From Terrabacter sp. Root181 (GTDB taxonomy: Bacteria; Actinomycetota; Actinomycetes; Actinomycetales; Dermatophilaceae), in contig NZ_LMHU01000009.1 of the NCBI RefSeq assembly GCF_001428505.1, forward strand, positions 204,297 to 268,296: a stretch of DNA of 64,000 nt. Direction: 5' to 3'. The notes beneath the pieces are model-generated. The model was not told where the DNA came from. It searched no databases and was given only the letters and a program-made list of their open reading frames with translations. Made by a program: the position numbers and the translations under genes. Shown one piece after another: positions 17,475 through 25,631 of the stretch (positions are counted from its first letter, which is position 1; every line of letters starts with the position of its first letter).

Positions 17475-18689
17475 TCAGGTCGAGCGACCGGCCCGTGCGA
17501 CGACGAGCCGCTCGTAGCCGCGGAGCACGAACGTCGGGCGACGCACCGCCTCGACGACCTCGAGCGACCCCAGCCGCTCGAGCAGCGCCCGCGTCGAGAT
17601 CTGCAGCTCCATCCGGGCCAGCGGCGCCCCGAGGCAGAAGTGGATGCCGGCGCCGAAGGCCAGGTGCGGGTTCGGGTCGCGGTCGGCGACGAAGCGGTCG
17701 GCTTCGGCGAAGACGGCCGGGTCCCGGTTGGCGGCGCCGAGCAGGGCGGCGACCTTCTCACCGGCCCGGACCGTCACGCCGTGGAGCTCGACGTCGGCCG
17801 TGGCGGTGCGCTCGAAGAGGTGGAGCGGCGAGTCGTGGCGCAGCATCTCCTCGACGAGCCGGTCGACGACGACCGGGTGATCGAGTCCGGCGTTCACGGC
17901 GTCGCGCTGCGCGGTGTCCACGAGCAGCGACGCCAGGCCGTTGCCGAAACCGTTGACGCTGGCCTCGTGCCCGGCGTTGAGCAGCAGCACGACGGTCGCG
18001 ACGAGCTCGCGCGGCGAGAGGCGGTCGCCGCCGTCACGCTCCTGGACGAGCGAGGTCAGCAGGTCGTCGCCGGGAGCCTGGGCCCGCTCGGCGGCGAGCG
18101 CCTCGACGTAAGAGGCGAACTCGTCGCACGCGCGCTGGGCGTCCCGCTGGGCCTCGTCGTCCGGGTCGACCTCGTACATCCGGACGATCGCCTGGGACCA
18201 GTCGCGGAGCACCTTCCAGTCGGCCGTCGGGGCGCCGAGCAGCTCGCAGATGACGAGGACGGGCAGCGGCTCCGCGTAGCCGGCGATGACGTCGACCCGG
18301 CCATCACGTGCCAGGACCCGCTCCACCTCGTCGAGCAGGCCGGCCGCGATCTCCTCGACCCGGGGGCGAAGCCGCGTCACGTGGCCACGCGCGAAGGCGC
18401 CGGCAACGAGGCGTCGCAGCCGCGTGTGCTTCGGCGGCTCCGAGTCGAGGATGGAGTCGGCGTGCAACCAGTCGAACGTCGTCCACGCGTCGTCCCCCGG
18501 CGAGCGCGGCCGCAGGATGCGACCGAGCCTCCGGTCGCGCAGCACGTCGTTCGCCGCCGCGTGCGTCGTCGTCACCCACAGCCCGAGGCCCTCGTGTCGC
18601 AGGACCGGTCCTTGCCGGCGGGCCTCGGCGAGCGCCGGGTAGGGGTCGGCGACGAACGCGGGGTCGGTGAGGTCGAACGAGGCGGTCAC
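17475..18689 (-). CDS. Cytochrome P450
   Basis: 404 residues from GTG 18689. The heme-binding loop is [18 protein letters not shown] (about residues 341-358). The ExxR pair is in [10 protein letters not shown], and [24 protein letters not shown] is the C-helix region. The I-helix reads [13 protein letters not shown], so the usual oxygen-activating Thr is Ala, as in P450eryF. It needs external ferredoxin and reductase, which are not nearby. Length and start fit bacterial class I enzymes. The substrate is unknown. Confidence 0.95.
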   Translation of the reverse strand: MTASFDLTDPAFVADPYPALAEARRQGPVLRHEGLGLWVTTTHAAANDVLRDRRLGRILRPRSPGDDAWTTFDWLHADSILDSEPPKHTRLRRLVAGAFARGHVTRLRPRVEEIAAGLLDEVERVLARDGRVDVIAGYAEPLPVLVICELLGAPTADWKVLRDWSQAIVRMYEVDPDDEAQRDAQRACDEFASYVEALAAERAQAPGDDLLTSLVQERDGGDRLSPRELVATVVLLLNAGHEASVNGFGNGLASLLVDTAQRDAVNAGLDHPVVVDRLVEEMLRHDSPLHLFERTATADVELHGVTVRAGEKVAALLGAANRDPAVFAEADRFVADRDPNPHLAFGAGIHFCLGAPLARMELQISTRALLERLGSLEVVEAVRRPTFVLRGYERLVVARAGRST

Positions 18690-18771
18690 CCCCACACTCT
18701 GCCCGACCGGGCGCGCCCCGGGGAGGGGCCACACGGCATACGACCCGGGTGTGGGCCGTAGGCTCGGGCGC

Positions 18772-19959
18772 ATGACGGAGACCACCGCCTCGGCGCCGGG
18801 ACGGCATCGGGCCCTGACCGTCGGCCTCGGCGCGGGTGGGCTCGCGACCGCCGACATGGTGCTCAACATCGGCCCGCAGCACCCGGCCACCCACGGCGTC
18901 CTGCGGCTGCGCATCGTCGTCGACGGCGAGCGGATCATCAGCGCCGAGCCGATCGTGGGCTACATGCACCGCGGCGCCGAGAAGCTCTTCGAGGTGCGCG
19001 ACTACCGCCAGATCCTCGTGCTCGCCAACCGCCACGACTGGCTCAGCGCCTTCTCCAACGAGCTCGGCGTCGTGCTCGGCGTCGAGCAGATGCTCGGCAT
19101 GGAGGTGCCCGAGCGCGCCGTCTGGGCGCGCACCGCCCTCGCCGAGCTCAACCGCGTGCTCAACCACCTGATGTTCCTCGGCTCCTACCCCCTCGAGCTC
19201 GGCGCCATCACGCCCGTCTTCCACGCGTTCCGCGAGCGCGAGGAGCTCCAGGCCGTGATGGAGGAGGTCTCGGGCGGGCGCATGCACTACATGTTCAACC
19301 GCGTCGGCGGCCTCAAGGATGACCTCCCGGCCGGCTGGATGGGCCGTGTCGACAAGGCCATCGCCAACGTGCGCAAGCGTCTGCCCGACCTCGAGCGCCT
19401 CATCGTCGGCAACGAGATCCTCGAGGCACGGACCCGGGGCGTCGGCGTGCTGCCCCTGGCGACCGTCGAGGCCTACGGCGTCTCCGGTCCGATCGCGCGC
19501 GCCAGTGGCCTCGACGTCGACCTGCGCAGGGACGCGCCCTACCTCGCCTACGGCGAGCTCTTCGGCGACAAGGGTCCTGGCCGCGTCGTGACCCGCACGG
19601 CCGGTGACTGCCTGTCGCGCCTCGAGGTGCTGCTCGAGCAGGTGCACGTGTCGCTCGACCTCGCCCAGGCCTGTCTCGACCGGCTCGTGCAGCTGCCGCA
19701 GGGGCCGATCAACGTCAAGCTCCCCAAGGTGCTCAAGGTCCCCGAGGGCGAGATCTACAGCGCGACCGAGAACCCCCTCGGCTTCAACGGCTACTACCTC
19801 GTCTCCCGCGGGGAGAAGACGCCGTGGCGGCTCAAGCTGCGCTCGGCATCGTTCAACAACATCTCGGTGCTGAGCGAGATGCTGCCGGGCCAGCTCATCG
19901 CCGACATGGTCGCGATCCTCGGCTCGATGTTCTTCGTCGTCGGGGACGTCGACAAGTGA
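18772..19959 (+). CDS. Orphan NuoD-like 49-kDa subunit (second copy of complex I subunit D)
   Basis: 395 residues from ATG 18772. A -10-like TAGGCT (18759-18764) ends 7 bases upstream, so it is likely leaderless. NuoD marks are [52 protein letters not shown] and the C-terminal APSFNN-like [12 protein letters not shown]. The family forms the quinone-binding core of NADH dehydrogenase with NuoB and NuoC. None of the other nuo genes is nearby. The segment usually reading DR-x-DY is [14 protein letters not shown], with Trp where a quinone-contacting Tyr is expected. It may be an isolated paralogue with another partner. Confidence 0.9.
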   Translation: MTETTASAPGRHRALTVGLGAGGLATADMVLNIGPQHPATHGVLRLRIVVDGERIISAEPIVGYMHRGAEKLFEVRDYRQILVLANRHDWLSAFSNELGVVLGVEQMLGMEVPERAVWARTALAELNRVLNHLMFLGSYPLELGAITPVFHAFREREELQAVMEEVSGGRMHYMFNRVGGLKDDLPAGWMGRVDKAIANVRKRLPDLERLIVGNEILEARTRGVGVLPLATVEAYGVSGPIARASGLDVDLRRDAPYLAYGELFGDKGPGRVVTRTAGDCLSRLEVLLEQVHVSLDLAQACLDRLVQLPQGPINVKLPKVLKVPEGEIYSATENPLGFNGYYLVSRGEKTPWRLKLRSASFNNISVLSEMLPGQLIADMVAILGSMFFVVGDVDK

Positions 19960-19967
19960 GGGGTCGT

Positions 19968-20198
19968 ATGCCGTCCGCCCGGGTCTCGCGCGAGAGTGCC
20001 CTGCGCGCCGTCGCCGTCACGCTCATCACGGCGGCGATCACGCTCGCCGCGGCCTGCTCCGACGAGGACACCGTCGACACGATCCCGCCGCCGTGGCCCG
20101 TCCGCACGACGACGCCGGACGGACCGCCCCAGCCGCCGTCGGTGTCGACCACGACACCGGCACCCACCTCGACGATCACCGTCGTCGGCACCACCTGA
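19968..20198 (+). CDS. Small putative lipoprotein
   Basis: 76 residues starting at ATG 19968 within a GTATGCCGT site (19966-19974), with GAGGGG 4-9 bases upstream. MPSARVSRESALRAVAVTLI is a basic then hydrophobic leader, and AAITLAAACSDEDT gives a cysteine at a plausible lipobox, although position -3 is Ala. The mature part is short and Pro/Thr-rich (PPPWPVRTTTPDGPPQPPSV, TTTPAPTSTITVV). It follows the NuoD-like gene by 8 bp. No homologue is recognised. Confidence 0.65.
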   Translation: MPSARVSRESALRAVAVTLITAAITLAAACSDEDTVDTIPPPWPVRTTTPDGPPQPPSVSTTTPAPTSTITVVGTT

Positions 20199-20236
20199 CC
20201 TGGCGTGCTCGACGACCGCCGGATCGTGCTGCATCG

Positions 20237-20256
20237 GGTGGGGTGATCACCCCACC
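20237..20256. terminator. 20-bp perfect palindrome, copy 1, between convergent genes
   Basis: GGTGGGGTGATCACCCCACC. It lies between the lipoprotein gene (+, ends 20198) and DUF3180 (-, ends 20304). The flanks extend the pairing imperfectly. The same 20-mer occurs at 34133-34152 between another convergent pair, so a bidirectional terminator is the simplest reading. Confidence 0.75.
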
Positions 20257-20303
20257 GGACGCGGCACCATGACGCACATCATCCGGCCGACCATACGCGG
20301 CGG

Positions 20304-20783
20304 TCAGGCCGCTGGCTGGTCCTCGTCCTCGTCGTCGCGCGGCCGCAGGCGGCACCAGTTCTGCACGACCATCCCGGCCACGGCCAGCAGCAGCGCGACG
20401 ACGGCGTGCAGCACGAACGGCAGGAGGCGCCCGCGCTGGGAGTCGACGTCGGCGTCCGGCAGCAGGACGAGGGTGTTGGCGAGGTACCAGCCGACGAGCA
20501 CCGAGCCGGTCAGCGCCCCGGCCTGGCCGAGCACCAGCGTGCGGGCGGCTCGCAGGGGTGTGACGGCGGGGTTCGGCGACCCGTCCCGTACCTTGCGCAC
20601 CTGCCAGCCCGCGAGGACCAGCCCCCCGATGAGGAAGAGCATCGCCGCGGCGCCGACCCAGCCCGGCTCGGGCACGGCGCTGCCGCCGGACATCATCCAG
20701 CGCAGCCCGAGCCACGCGACCACCGTCATGGCCAGTCCCGCGAGCACGAGCGTCGTGGCGCGGATGCCGGAGTGTGGAGTCAC
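20304..20783 (-). CDS. DUF3180 membrane protein
   Basis: 159 residues from GTG 20783, which overlaps the FolBK stop (GTGA), the pattern seen elsewhere in this operon. An ATG at 20795 is an alternative. Four hydrophobic segments are seen: TTLVLAGLAMTVVAWLGL, WVGAAAMLFLIGGLVLAGW, VLGQAGALTGSVLVGWYLA and VLHAVVALLLAVAGMVV, with an acidic tail RDDEDEDQ. The conserved actinobacterial position is next to folK, but the function is unknown. Confidence 0.88.
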   Translation of the reverse strand: MTPHSGIRATTLVLAGLAMTVVAWLGLRWMMSGGSAVPEPGWVGAAAMLFLIGGLVLAGWQVRKVRDGSPNPAVTPLRAARTLVLGQAGALTGSVLVGWYLANTLVLLPDADVDSQRGRLLPFVLHAVVALLLAVAGMVVQNWCRLRPRDDEDEDQPAA

Positions 20784-21667
20784 TGCTGCTCCCATCGGGG
20801 ACCGGGACGCACGCCCGATCGGTCGAGGTCGGCCAAGAGGTCGACCACCGGGCGTATGCCGTCGCGGCCCTCGGAGACGCGCAGCGTGGCTCGCGGGTCG
20901 GCGTCCAGCCAGGGCACGAGGACGAAGGCGCGCTCATGGGCGCGGGGGTGGGGCAGTGTCAGCTCCGGGTCGTCACTGACGACCTCGCGGTATCCACCGG
21001 GAAGGCCGTACTGGACGAGGTCGAGGTCGAGGGTCCTGGCGCCCCAGCGAACCTCGCGCGTGCGTCCGTGCAGGGCCTCGATGCGGTGGAGCTCGACGAG
21101 CAGGTCGTGCGGGTGCAGCAGCGACCGGCCGGTGACGACGGCGTTGAGGTACTCGGGCTGCTCGGGACCACCGACCGGCTCGGTGGCGACGATGTCGGAC
21201 ACCGACGTCACCGTGAGCCCCGGCAGCGCGGTGAGGGCGGCGACCGCGTCGGCCAGCGTCTGCCCACGGTCGCCGAGATTGGTGCCAAGAGCGATGACGA
21301 CGTGGGCGGCGTTCCTTCGCTCGACGCGCACCTGGACGTCGGTGAAGGGGTGGCCCACCGGTGCCTCGGGCTTGTGCACGACGACCTCCACCTCCTCGAC
21401 GAGATCGTGGCGCAGGACGTCGTCGGCGATGACTTCGGCCAGGCGCTCGATGAGGTCGAAGGACGGCCCGGTGATCCGCGCGACGACGTCGTTCGCCACC
21501 TCGGCGTAGTTCACGGTGGCCTCGAGTGCGTCCGTGCGCCCCGCGGGCTCGAGGTCGCAGAGCATCATCACGTCGACGAGGAAGGTCTGGCCGTCGCGCT
21601 TCTCGACGGCGAGCACGCCGTGGTTGCCGCGGGCCGAGACGCCCTGCAGCACGATCCGGTCGGCCAT
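20780..21667 (-). CDS. folBK: Fused dihydroneopterin aldolase / HPPK (FolB-FolK)
   Basis: 295 residues in one frame. The N-terminal 120 residues are FolB: MADRIVLQGVSARGNHGVLA, then DLEPAGRTDALEATVNYAEV and VVVHKPEAPVG. From about residue 128, VVIALGTNLGDRGQTL begins FolK, with GPEQPEYLNAVVTG, VRWGARTLDLDLVQYG and LPHPRAHERAFVLVPW. It would convert dihydroneopterin to hydroxymethyl-dihydropterin and then pyrophosphorylate it, feeding FolP. In M. tuberculosis folB and folK are separate genes. The ATG overlaps the folP stop (TGATG). Confidence 0.95.
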   Translation of the reverse strand: MADRIVLQGVSARGNHGVLAVEKRDGQTFLVDVMMLCDLEPAGRTDALEATVNYAEVANDVVARITGPSFDLIERLAEVIADDVLRHDLVEEVEVVVHKPEAPVGHPFTDVQVRVERRNAAHVVIALGTNLGDRGQTLADAVAALTALPGLTVTSVSDIVATEPVGGPEQPEYLNAVVTGRSLLHPHDLLVELHRIEALHGRTREVRWGARTLDLDLVQYGLPGGYREVVSDDPELTLPHPRAHERAFVLVPWLDADPRATLRVSEGRDGIRPVVDLLADLDRSGVRPGPRWEQQ

Positions 21668-22566
21668 CAGTCGGGGCCTTCGGTCAGGTCGTCGGGGGCG
21701 TGCTCGAGCGCGGCTTGGACGACCGTCAGGGCGCGCACCGTCGAGGCGACGTCGTGGACGCGGACGCACCACAGCCCCGCCATCGCGGCCATGACGGAGG
21801 TCGCGGTCGTCTCGACGTCACGCTCGGCGGCGGGCCTCGGCGTGGCGCCCTCGTCGCGCCCGAGACGTCCGAGGAAGGTCTTGCGGGAGGCTCCGAGCAG
21901 GATCGGGTGGCCGAGGTCGTGCAGCGCCGGCAGCGCGGCCATCAGGGCCCAGTTGTGGTCGGCGTTCTTGGCGAAGCCGAGCCCCGGGTCGAGGACGAGG
22001 TGCTCCTCGTCGATGCCACCCTCCAGCAGGGCGTCGCGACGCTCTGCCAGCTCGCGCAGGACCTCCTCGACGACGTCGTCGTAGACGGCGCGCGACTGCA
22101 TCCCGGTGCTGTGGCCGCGCCAGTGCATCGCGATGTAGGGCAGCCGCTCGGCGGCCACCCACGGGACCATGTCGGGGTTGGCGAGGCCGCCCGAGACGTC
22201 GTTGACGATGGAGGCACCGGCGTCGACGGCGGCACGCGCGACCGTGGCGCGCATCGTGTCGACGGAGACCACGGCGCCGTCGGCGGCAAGGGCGGCCACG
22301 ACGGGGACGACCCGGCGCAGCTCCTCCTCGACCGACGGGCGTTCGGCGCCGGGACGGGTCGACTCGCCCCCGACGTCGACGATGTCGGCACCGGCCGCGA
22401 GCACGTCACGCCCGTGCGTGACGGCCGCGTCATGCTCGAACCACTCCCCGCCGTCGGAGAAGGAGTCGGGCGTGACGTTGACGACCCCCATGACCAGGGT
22501 GCGGTCGCGCACGCCGAGCAGGGAGGTCGCGTCGAGGTCGGGGCGGCGCGCGGTCATGGGCGCCAT
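21667..22566 (-). CDS. folP: Dihydropteroate synthase
   Basis: 299 residues from ATG 22566 (MAPMTARR), with an alternative ATG at 22557. It condenses hydroxymethyl-dihydropterin pyrophosphate with p-aminobenzoate. Signatures are LVMGVVNVTPDSFSDGGEW, DIVDVGGESTRPGAERPS, VSVDTMRA, NDVSGGLANPDM, MHWRGHSTGMQ, LDPGLGFAKNADHNW and LLGASRKTFLGRL. All loops for sulfonamide-target DHPS are present, so this is the functional type. Confidence 0.97.
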   Translation of the reverse strand: MAPMTARRPDLDATSLLGVRDRTLVMGVVNVTPDSFSDGGEWFEHDAAVTHGRDVLAAGADIVDVGGESTRPGAERPSVEEELRRVVPVVAALAADGAVVSVDTMRATVARAAVDAGASIVNDVSGGLANPDMVPWVAAERLPYIAMHWRGHSTGMQSRAVYDDVVEEVLRELAERRDALLEGGIDEEHLVLDPGLGFAKNADHNWALMAALPALHDLGHPILLGASRKTFLGRLGRDEGATPRPAAERDVETTATSVMAAMAGLWCVRVHDVASTVRALTVVQAALEHAPDDLTEGPD

Positions 22567-22603
22567 TGTGTCGCGGTCGGTGGTGCGGGTGTCGCGCCGT
22601 CGG

Positions 22604-23176
22604 TCACTTGTTGCCCTCGAGCATGAGCGCCATGGCCTCTGCTCGAGTGGCCGGGTCGCGCAGCTGGCCGCGCACCGCCGAGGTGATGGTGCTCGCGCCG
22701 GGCTTGCGAATGCCGCGCATCGACATGCAGAGGTGCTCGGCCTGGATGACGACGATGACGCCGCGCACCGACAGGTGCTCGACGAGCGCGTCGGCGATCT
22801 GCGACGTGAGCCGCTCCTGAACCTGCGGACGACGGGCGAACACCTCGACGAGGCGGGCGAGCTTGGACAGTCCGGTGACCCGGCCGTCCTTGTCGGGGAT
22901 GTAGCCGACGTGGGCGACGCCGTGGAACGGCACGAGATGGTGCTCGCACGTGCTGTAGAGCTCGATGTCGCGGACGATGACGAGCTCCTCGTGGTCGATC
23001 GAGAAGGTCCTGCTGAGCACCTCCTCGGCCGTCTGGTCGAGGCCGGCGAAGATCTCGGAGTAGGACCGCGCGACACGCCCAGGCGTGTCGCGCAGTCCCT
23101 CGCGATCGGGGTCCTCGCCGATGGCGAGCAGCAACTCGCGGACCGCCGCCTCGGCGCGCGCGTGGTCGACCGCCAC
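22604..23176 (-). CDS. folE: GTP cyclohydrolase I
   Basis: 190 residues from GTG 23176, two bases after the ftsH stop codon. It opens GTP to dihydroneopterin triphosphate. The zinc and active-site residues are visible: [20 protein letters not shown] (Cys, His, His) and [19 protein letters not shown] (second Cys). [19 protein letters not shown] is the family helix. Length matches the GCYH-IA class. It leads the folate part of the operon. Confidence 0.97.
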   Translation of the reverse strand: MAVDHARAEAAVRELLLAIGEDPDREGLRDTPGRVARSYSEIFAGLDQTAEEVLSRTFSIDHEELVIVRDIELYSTCEHHLVPFHGVAHVGYIPDKDGRVTGLSKLARLVEVFARRPQVQERLTSQIADALVEHLSVRGVIVVIQAEHLCMSMRGIRKPGASTITSAVRGQLRDPATRAEAMALMLEGNK

Positions 23177-23178
23177 GC

Positions 23179-25284
23179 TCAGCTCTTCTCGCCGGGGTTG
23201 ACGACCTGGTCGTCCGGCACCTCGATGACCTGCTCGGCGGGGTGCTCCTCGGCGAGGGAGTGCGCGCCGACGGCGGCCGCCTCGTCGATCTTGTCCTCGA
23301 TCACCTTGTCGGCCGGCACGGGCGGGGGCAGGTAGCCGTTCTGACCGCCCGAGCCGTTCTTCGCGGCGATCTCGGCGGGCGTCAGGACCGGCGGGCGGTC
23401 GCCGAGCTGGCGGGTCTGGGACGACAGCCACGTCGGGCGGGCCGGCTGCTTGACGACCGGCTTGAAGAGCTCGGCCAGCTCGTGGACGTTGAGCGTCTCC
23501 TTCTCGAGCAGCTCGAGGACGAGGTGGTCGAGAAGGTCGCGGTTGGCGTTGACCGCGGCGTAGGCCTCGTCGTGGGCCGCGTCGATGAGGGAGCGGACCT
23601 CCTCGTCGACGATGCGTGCGACCTCCTCGGAGTAGTCGCGCTGGTGGCCCATGTCGCGGCCGAGGAAGACCTCGCCGGTGCTCTGGCCGAGCTTGATGGC
23701 GCCGACGCGCTCGGACATGCCGAACTCGGTGACCATCTTGCGGGCCATGCCGGTCGCCTTCTCGATGTCGTTGCTCGCACCCGTCGTCGGCTCGCGGAAG
23801 ACGATCTCCTCGGCGACGCGGCCACCGAGGGCGTACGCGAGCTGGTCGAGGATCTCGTTGCGGGTCGTGGAGTACTTGTCGTCGAGCGGCATGACCATCG
23901 TGTAGCCGAGGGCCCGCCCACGCGGCAGGATCGTCACCTTGGTCACCGGGTCGGTGTGGTTGAGCGACGCGGCGACGAGGGCGTGACCACCCTCGTGGTA
24001 GGCCGTGATCTTGCGCTCCTTGGCCGACATGATGCGCGTGCGCTTCTGCGGGCCGGCGATGACGCGGTCGATGGCCTCGTCGAGGGCCTCGTTGTCGATG
24101 ACCTTCTTGTCACCACGGGCGGTGAGCAGGGCGGCCTCGTTGAGGACGTTGGCGAGGTCGGCGCCGGTGAAGCCCGGCGTGCGGCGGGCGACGGCGAGCA
24201 GGTCGACGTCGGCCGTGACCGGCTTGCCCTGGGCGTGGACCTCGAGGATGCGGTGGCGGCCGATCATGTCGGGCGCGTCGACGGCGATCTGGCGGTCGAA
24301 GCGGCCCGGCCGCAGCAGCGCGGGGTCGAGGATGTCGGGGCGGTTGGTCGCCGCGATGAGGATGACGTTGGTCTTGACGTCGAAGCCGTCCATCTCGACG
24401 AGCAGCTGGTTGAGCGTCTGCTCGCGCTCGTCGTGGCCGCCGCCCATGCCGGCGCCGCGGTGGCGTCCGACGGCGTCGATCTCGTCGACGAAGACGATGG
24501 CGGGCGCGTTGGCCTTGGCCTGCTCGAAGAGGTCGCGGACGCGGCTCGCGCCGACACCGACGAACATCTCGACGAAGTCGGAGCCGGAGATCGAGTAGAA
24601 CGGCACCCCCGCCTCACCCGCGACGGCGCGGGCGAGCAGCGTCTTGCCGGTGCCGGGCTGGCCGTAGAGCAGCACGCCCTTGGGGATCTTGGCGCCGACG
24701 GCGAGGAACTTCGCCGGCTCCTGGAGGAACTCCTTGATCTCCTGGAGCTCCTCGATGGCCTCGTCGCACCCGGCGACGTCGGCGAAGGTGACCTTCGGGG
24801 TGTCCTTGGTGGCGAGCTTGGCGCGCGACTTGCCGAACTGCATGACGCGGTTGCCGCCGCCCTGCATCTGGCCCATGAGGAACCAGAAGAGGCCGAGGAT
24901 GATGATGATCGGCAGGATCGAGAAGAGGAGCGAGCCGAACCAGCTGGGCTCGTCGATCTGGTCGTCGACGCCCTTCGTCGGAGGCTTGGTGTTGAGCGCC
25001 TCGACGACGTCGGTGCCGCGGGCGTCGACGTAGTAGGCGTAGACCGACTTCGCGTCCTTCACGGTGCCGTCGGGCGAGGTGTAGGGCGTCTTGAGGGTCA
25101 GCTCCATCCGCTCGTTGTTGAGCAGCTTGGCCGACTCGACGTTGCCGTCGGTGATCTGCTTCATGGCAGCCGACGTGTCGATCCGGGGCGGGCCGGACTC
25201 GGAGAACATCATGCCGAAGACGAGCGCGCTGATGAGGACCAAGATCCACAACAGTGGTGTGCGCAGAATCCGCTTAGCGTCCAT
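23179..25284 (-). CDS. ftsH: ATP-dependent zinc metalloprotease FtsH
   Basis: 701 residues from ATG 25284 ([18 protein letters not shown]). Two transmembrane helices (about residues 10-27 and 122-142) flank an extracytoplasmic domain. The AAA module has Walker A GQPGTGKT, Walker [12 protein letters not shown] and the second region of homology [20 protein letters not shown]. The zinc site HEGGH and the distal Asp region (ASNDIEKAT) form the protease. A roughly 90-residue Pro/Lys-rich tail follows. An AGGAGG lies 28 bases before the ATG with a hairpin in between. A longer GTG start is in frame but adds sequence not seen in homologues. Confidence 0.96.
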   Translation of the reverse strand: MDAKRILRTPLLWILVLISALVFGMMFSESGPPRIDTSAAMKQITDGNVESAKLLNNERMELTLKTPYTSPDGTVKDAKSVYAYYVDARGTDVVEALNTKPPTKGVDDQIDEPSWFGSLLFSILPIIIILGLFWFLMGQMQGGGNRVMQFGKSRAKLATKDTPKVTFADVAGCDEAIEELQEIKEFLQEPAKFLAVGAKIPKGVLLYGQPGTGKTLLARAVAGEAGVPFYSISGSDFVEMFVGVGASRVRDLFEQAKANAPAIVFVDEIDAVGRHRGAGMGGGHDEREQTLNQLLVEMDGFDVKTNVILIAATNRPDILDPALLRPGRFDRQIAVDAPDMIGRHRILEVHAQGKPVTADVDLLAVARRTPGFTGADLANVLNEAALLTARGDKKVIDNEALDEAIDRVIAGPQKRTRIMSAKERKITAYHEGGHALVAASLNHTDPVTKVTILPRGRALGYTMVMPLDDKYSTTRNEILDQLAYALGGRVAEEIVFREPTTGASNDIEKATGMARKMVTEFGMSERVGAIKLGQSTGEVFLGRDMGHQRDYSEEVARIVDEEVRSLIDAAHDEAYAAVNANRDLLDHLVLELLEKETLNVHELAELFKPVVKQPARPTWLSSQTRQLGDRPPVLTPAEIAAKNGSGGQNGYLPPPVPADKVIEDKIDEAAAVGAHSLAEEHPAEQVIEVPDDQVVNPGEKS

Positions 25285-25631
25285 GTACGTGCGGGGTCTG
25301 TGAGACCCCGGTCCTCCTGCTCGTCCGGTGAGTTTGTCCACCGGCACAACGTCCGGCGGACTACCAGTGTTCCGCATGCGGCGGCCCGGTGACCAACCAG
25401 CCCACGCACGGATCGACGCCGTGCCCGGGCCGGCGGCACCACTCGCGTATGCCGTGTGCCGGGTTCCCGGCCCAAAACCGGTTGCCGCACGCTCCCCCAC
25501 CTTGCTGCACTGGAGCGGTCGACGGTCCCGTCGACGCCAGGCACGGCCGAGGAGAGAGGGCACCGGGATGCGCCGCAGCTTCATGTCACCCGAGCAGGTC
25601 ACCCACACCCACGCACAGGACATGGAGCACC
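25285..25631 (-). promoter_or_regulatory. Divergent ftsH / TetM-like intergenic region with 5' leader hairpin
   Basis: The ftsH leader carries AGGAGG at 25313-25318 and a perfect 7-bp hairpin (25293-25309, GGGGTCT and its complement, 3-base loop) just before the ATG. A GTATGCCGTGTGC site lies at 25447. The TetM-like gene's GGAG is at 25624-25627. No further gene or clear promoter is seen in this 347-bp gap. Confidence 0.55.

Noticed and set aside
23242..25392. A 716-codon plus-strand frame opposite ftsH
   Set aside because: Shadow of ftsH, whose motifs are all on the minus strand; similar shadows occur opposite every long gene here.
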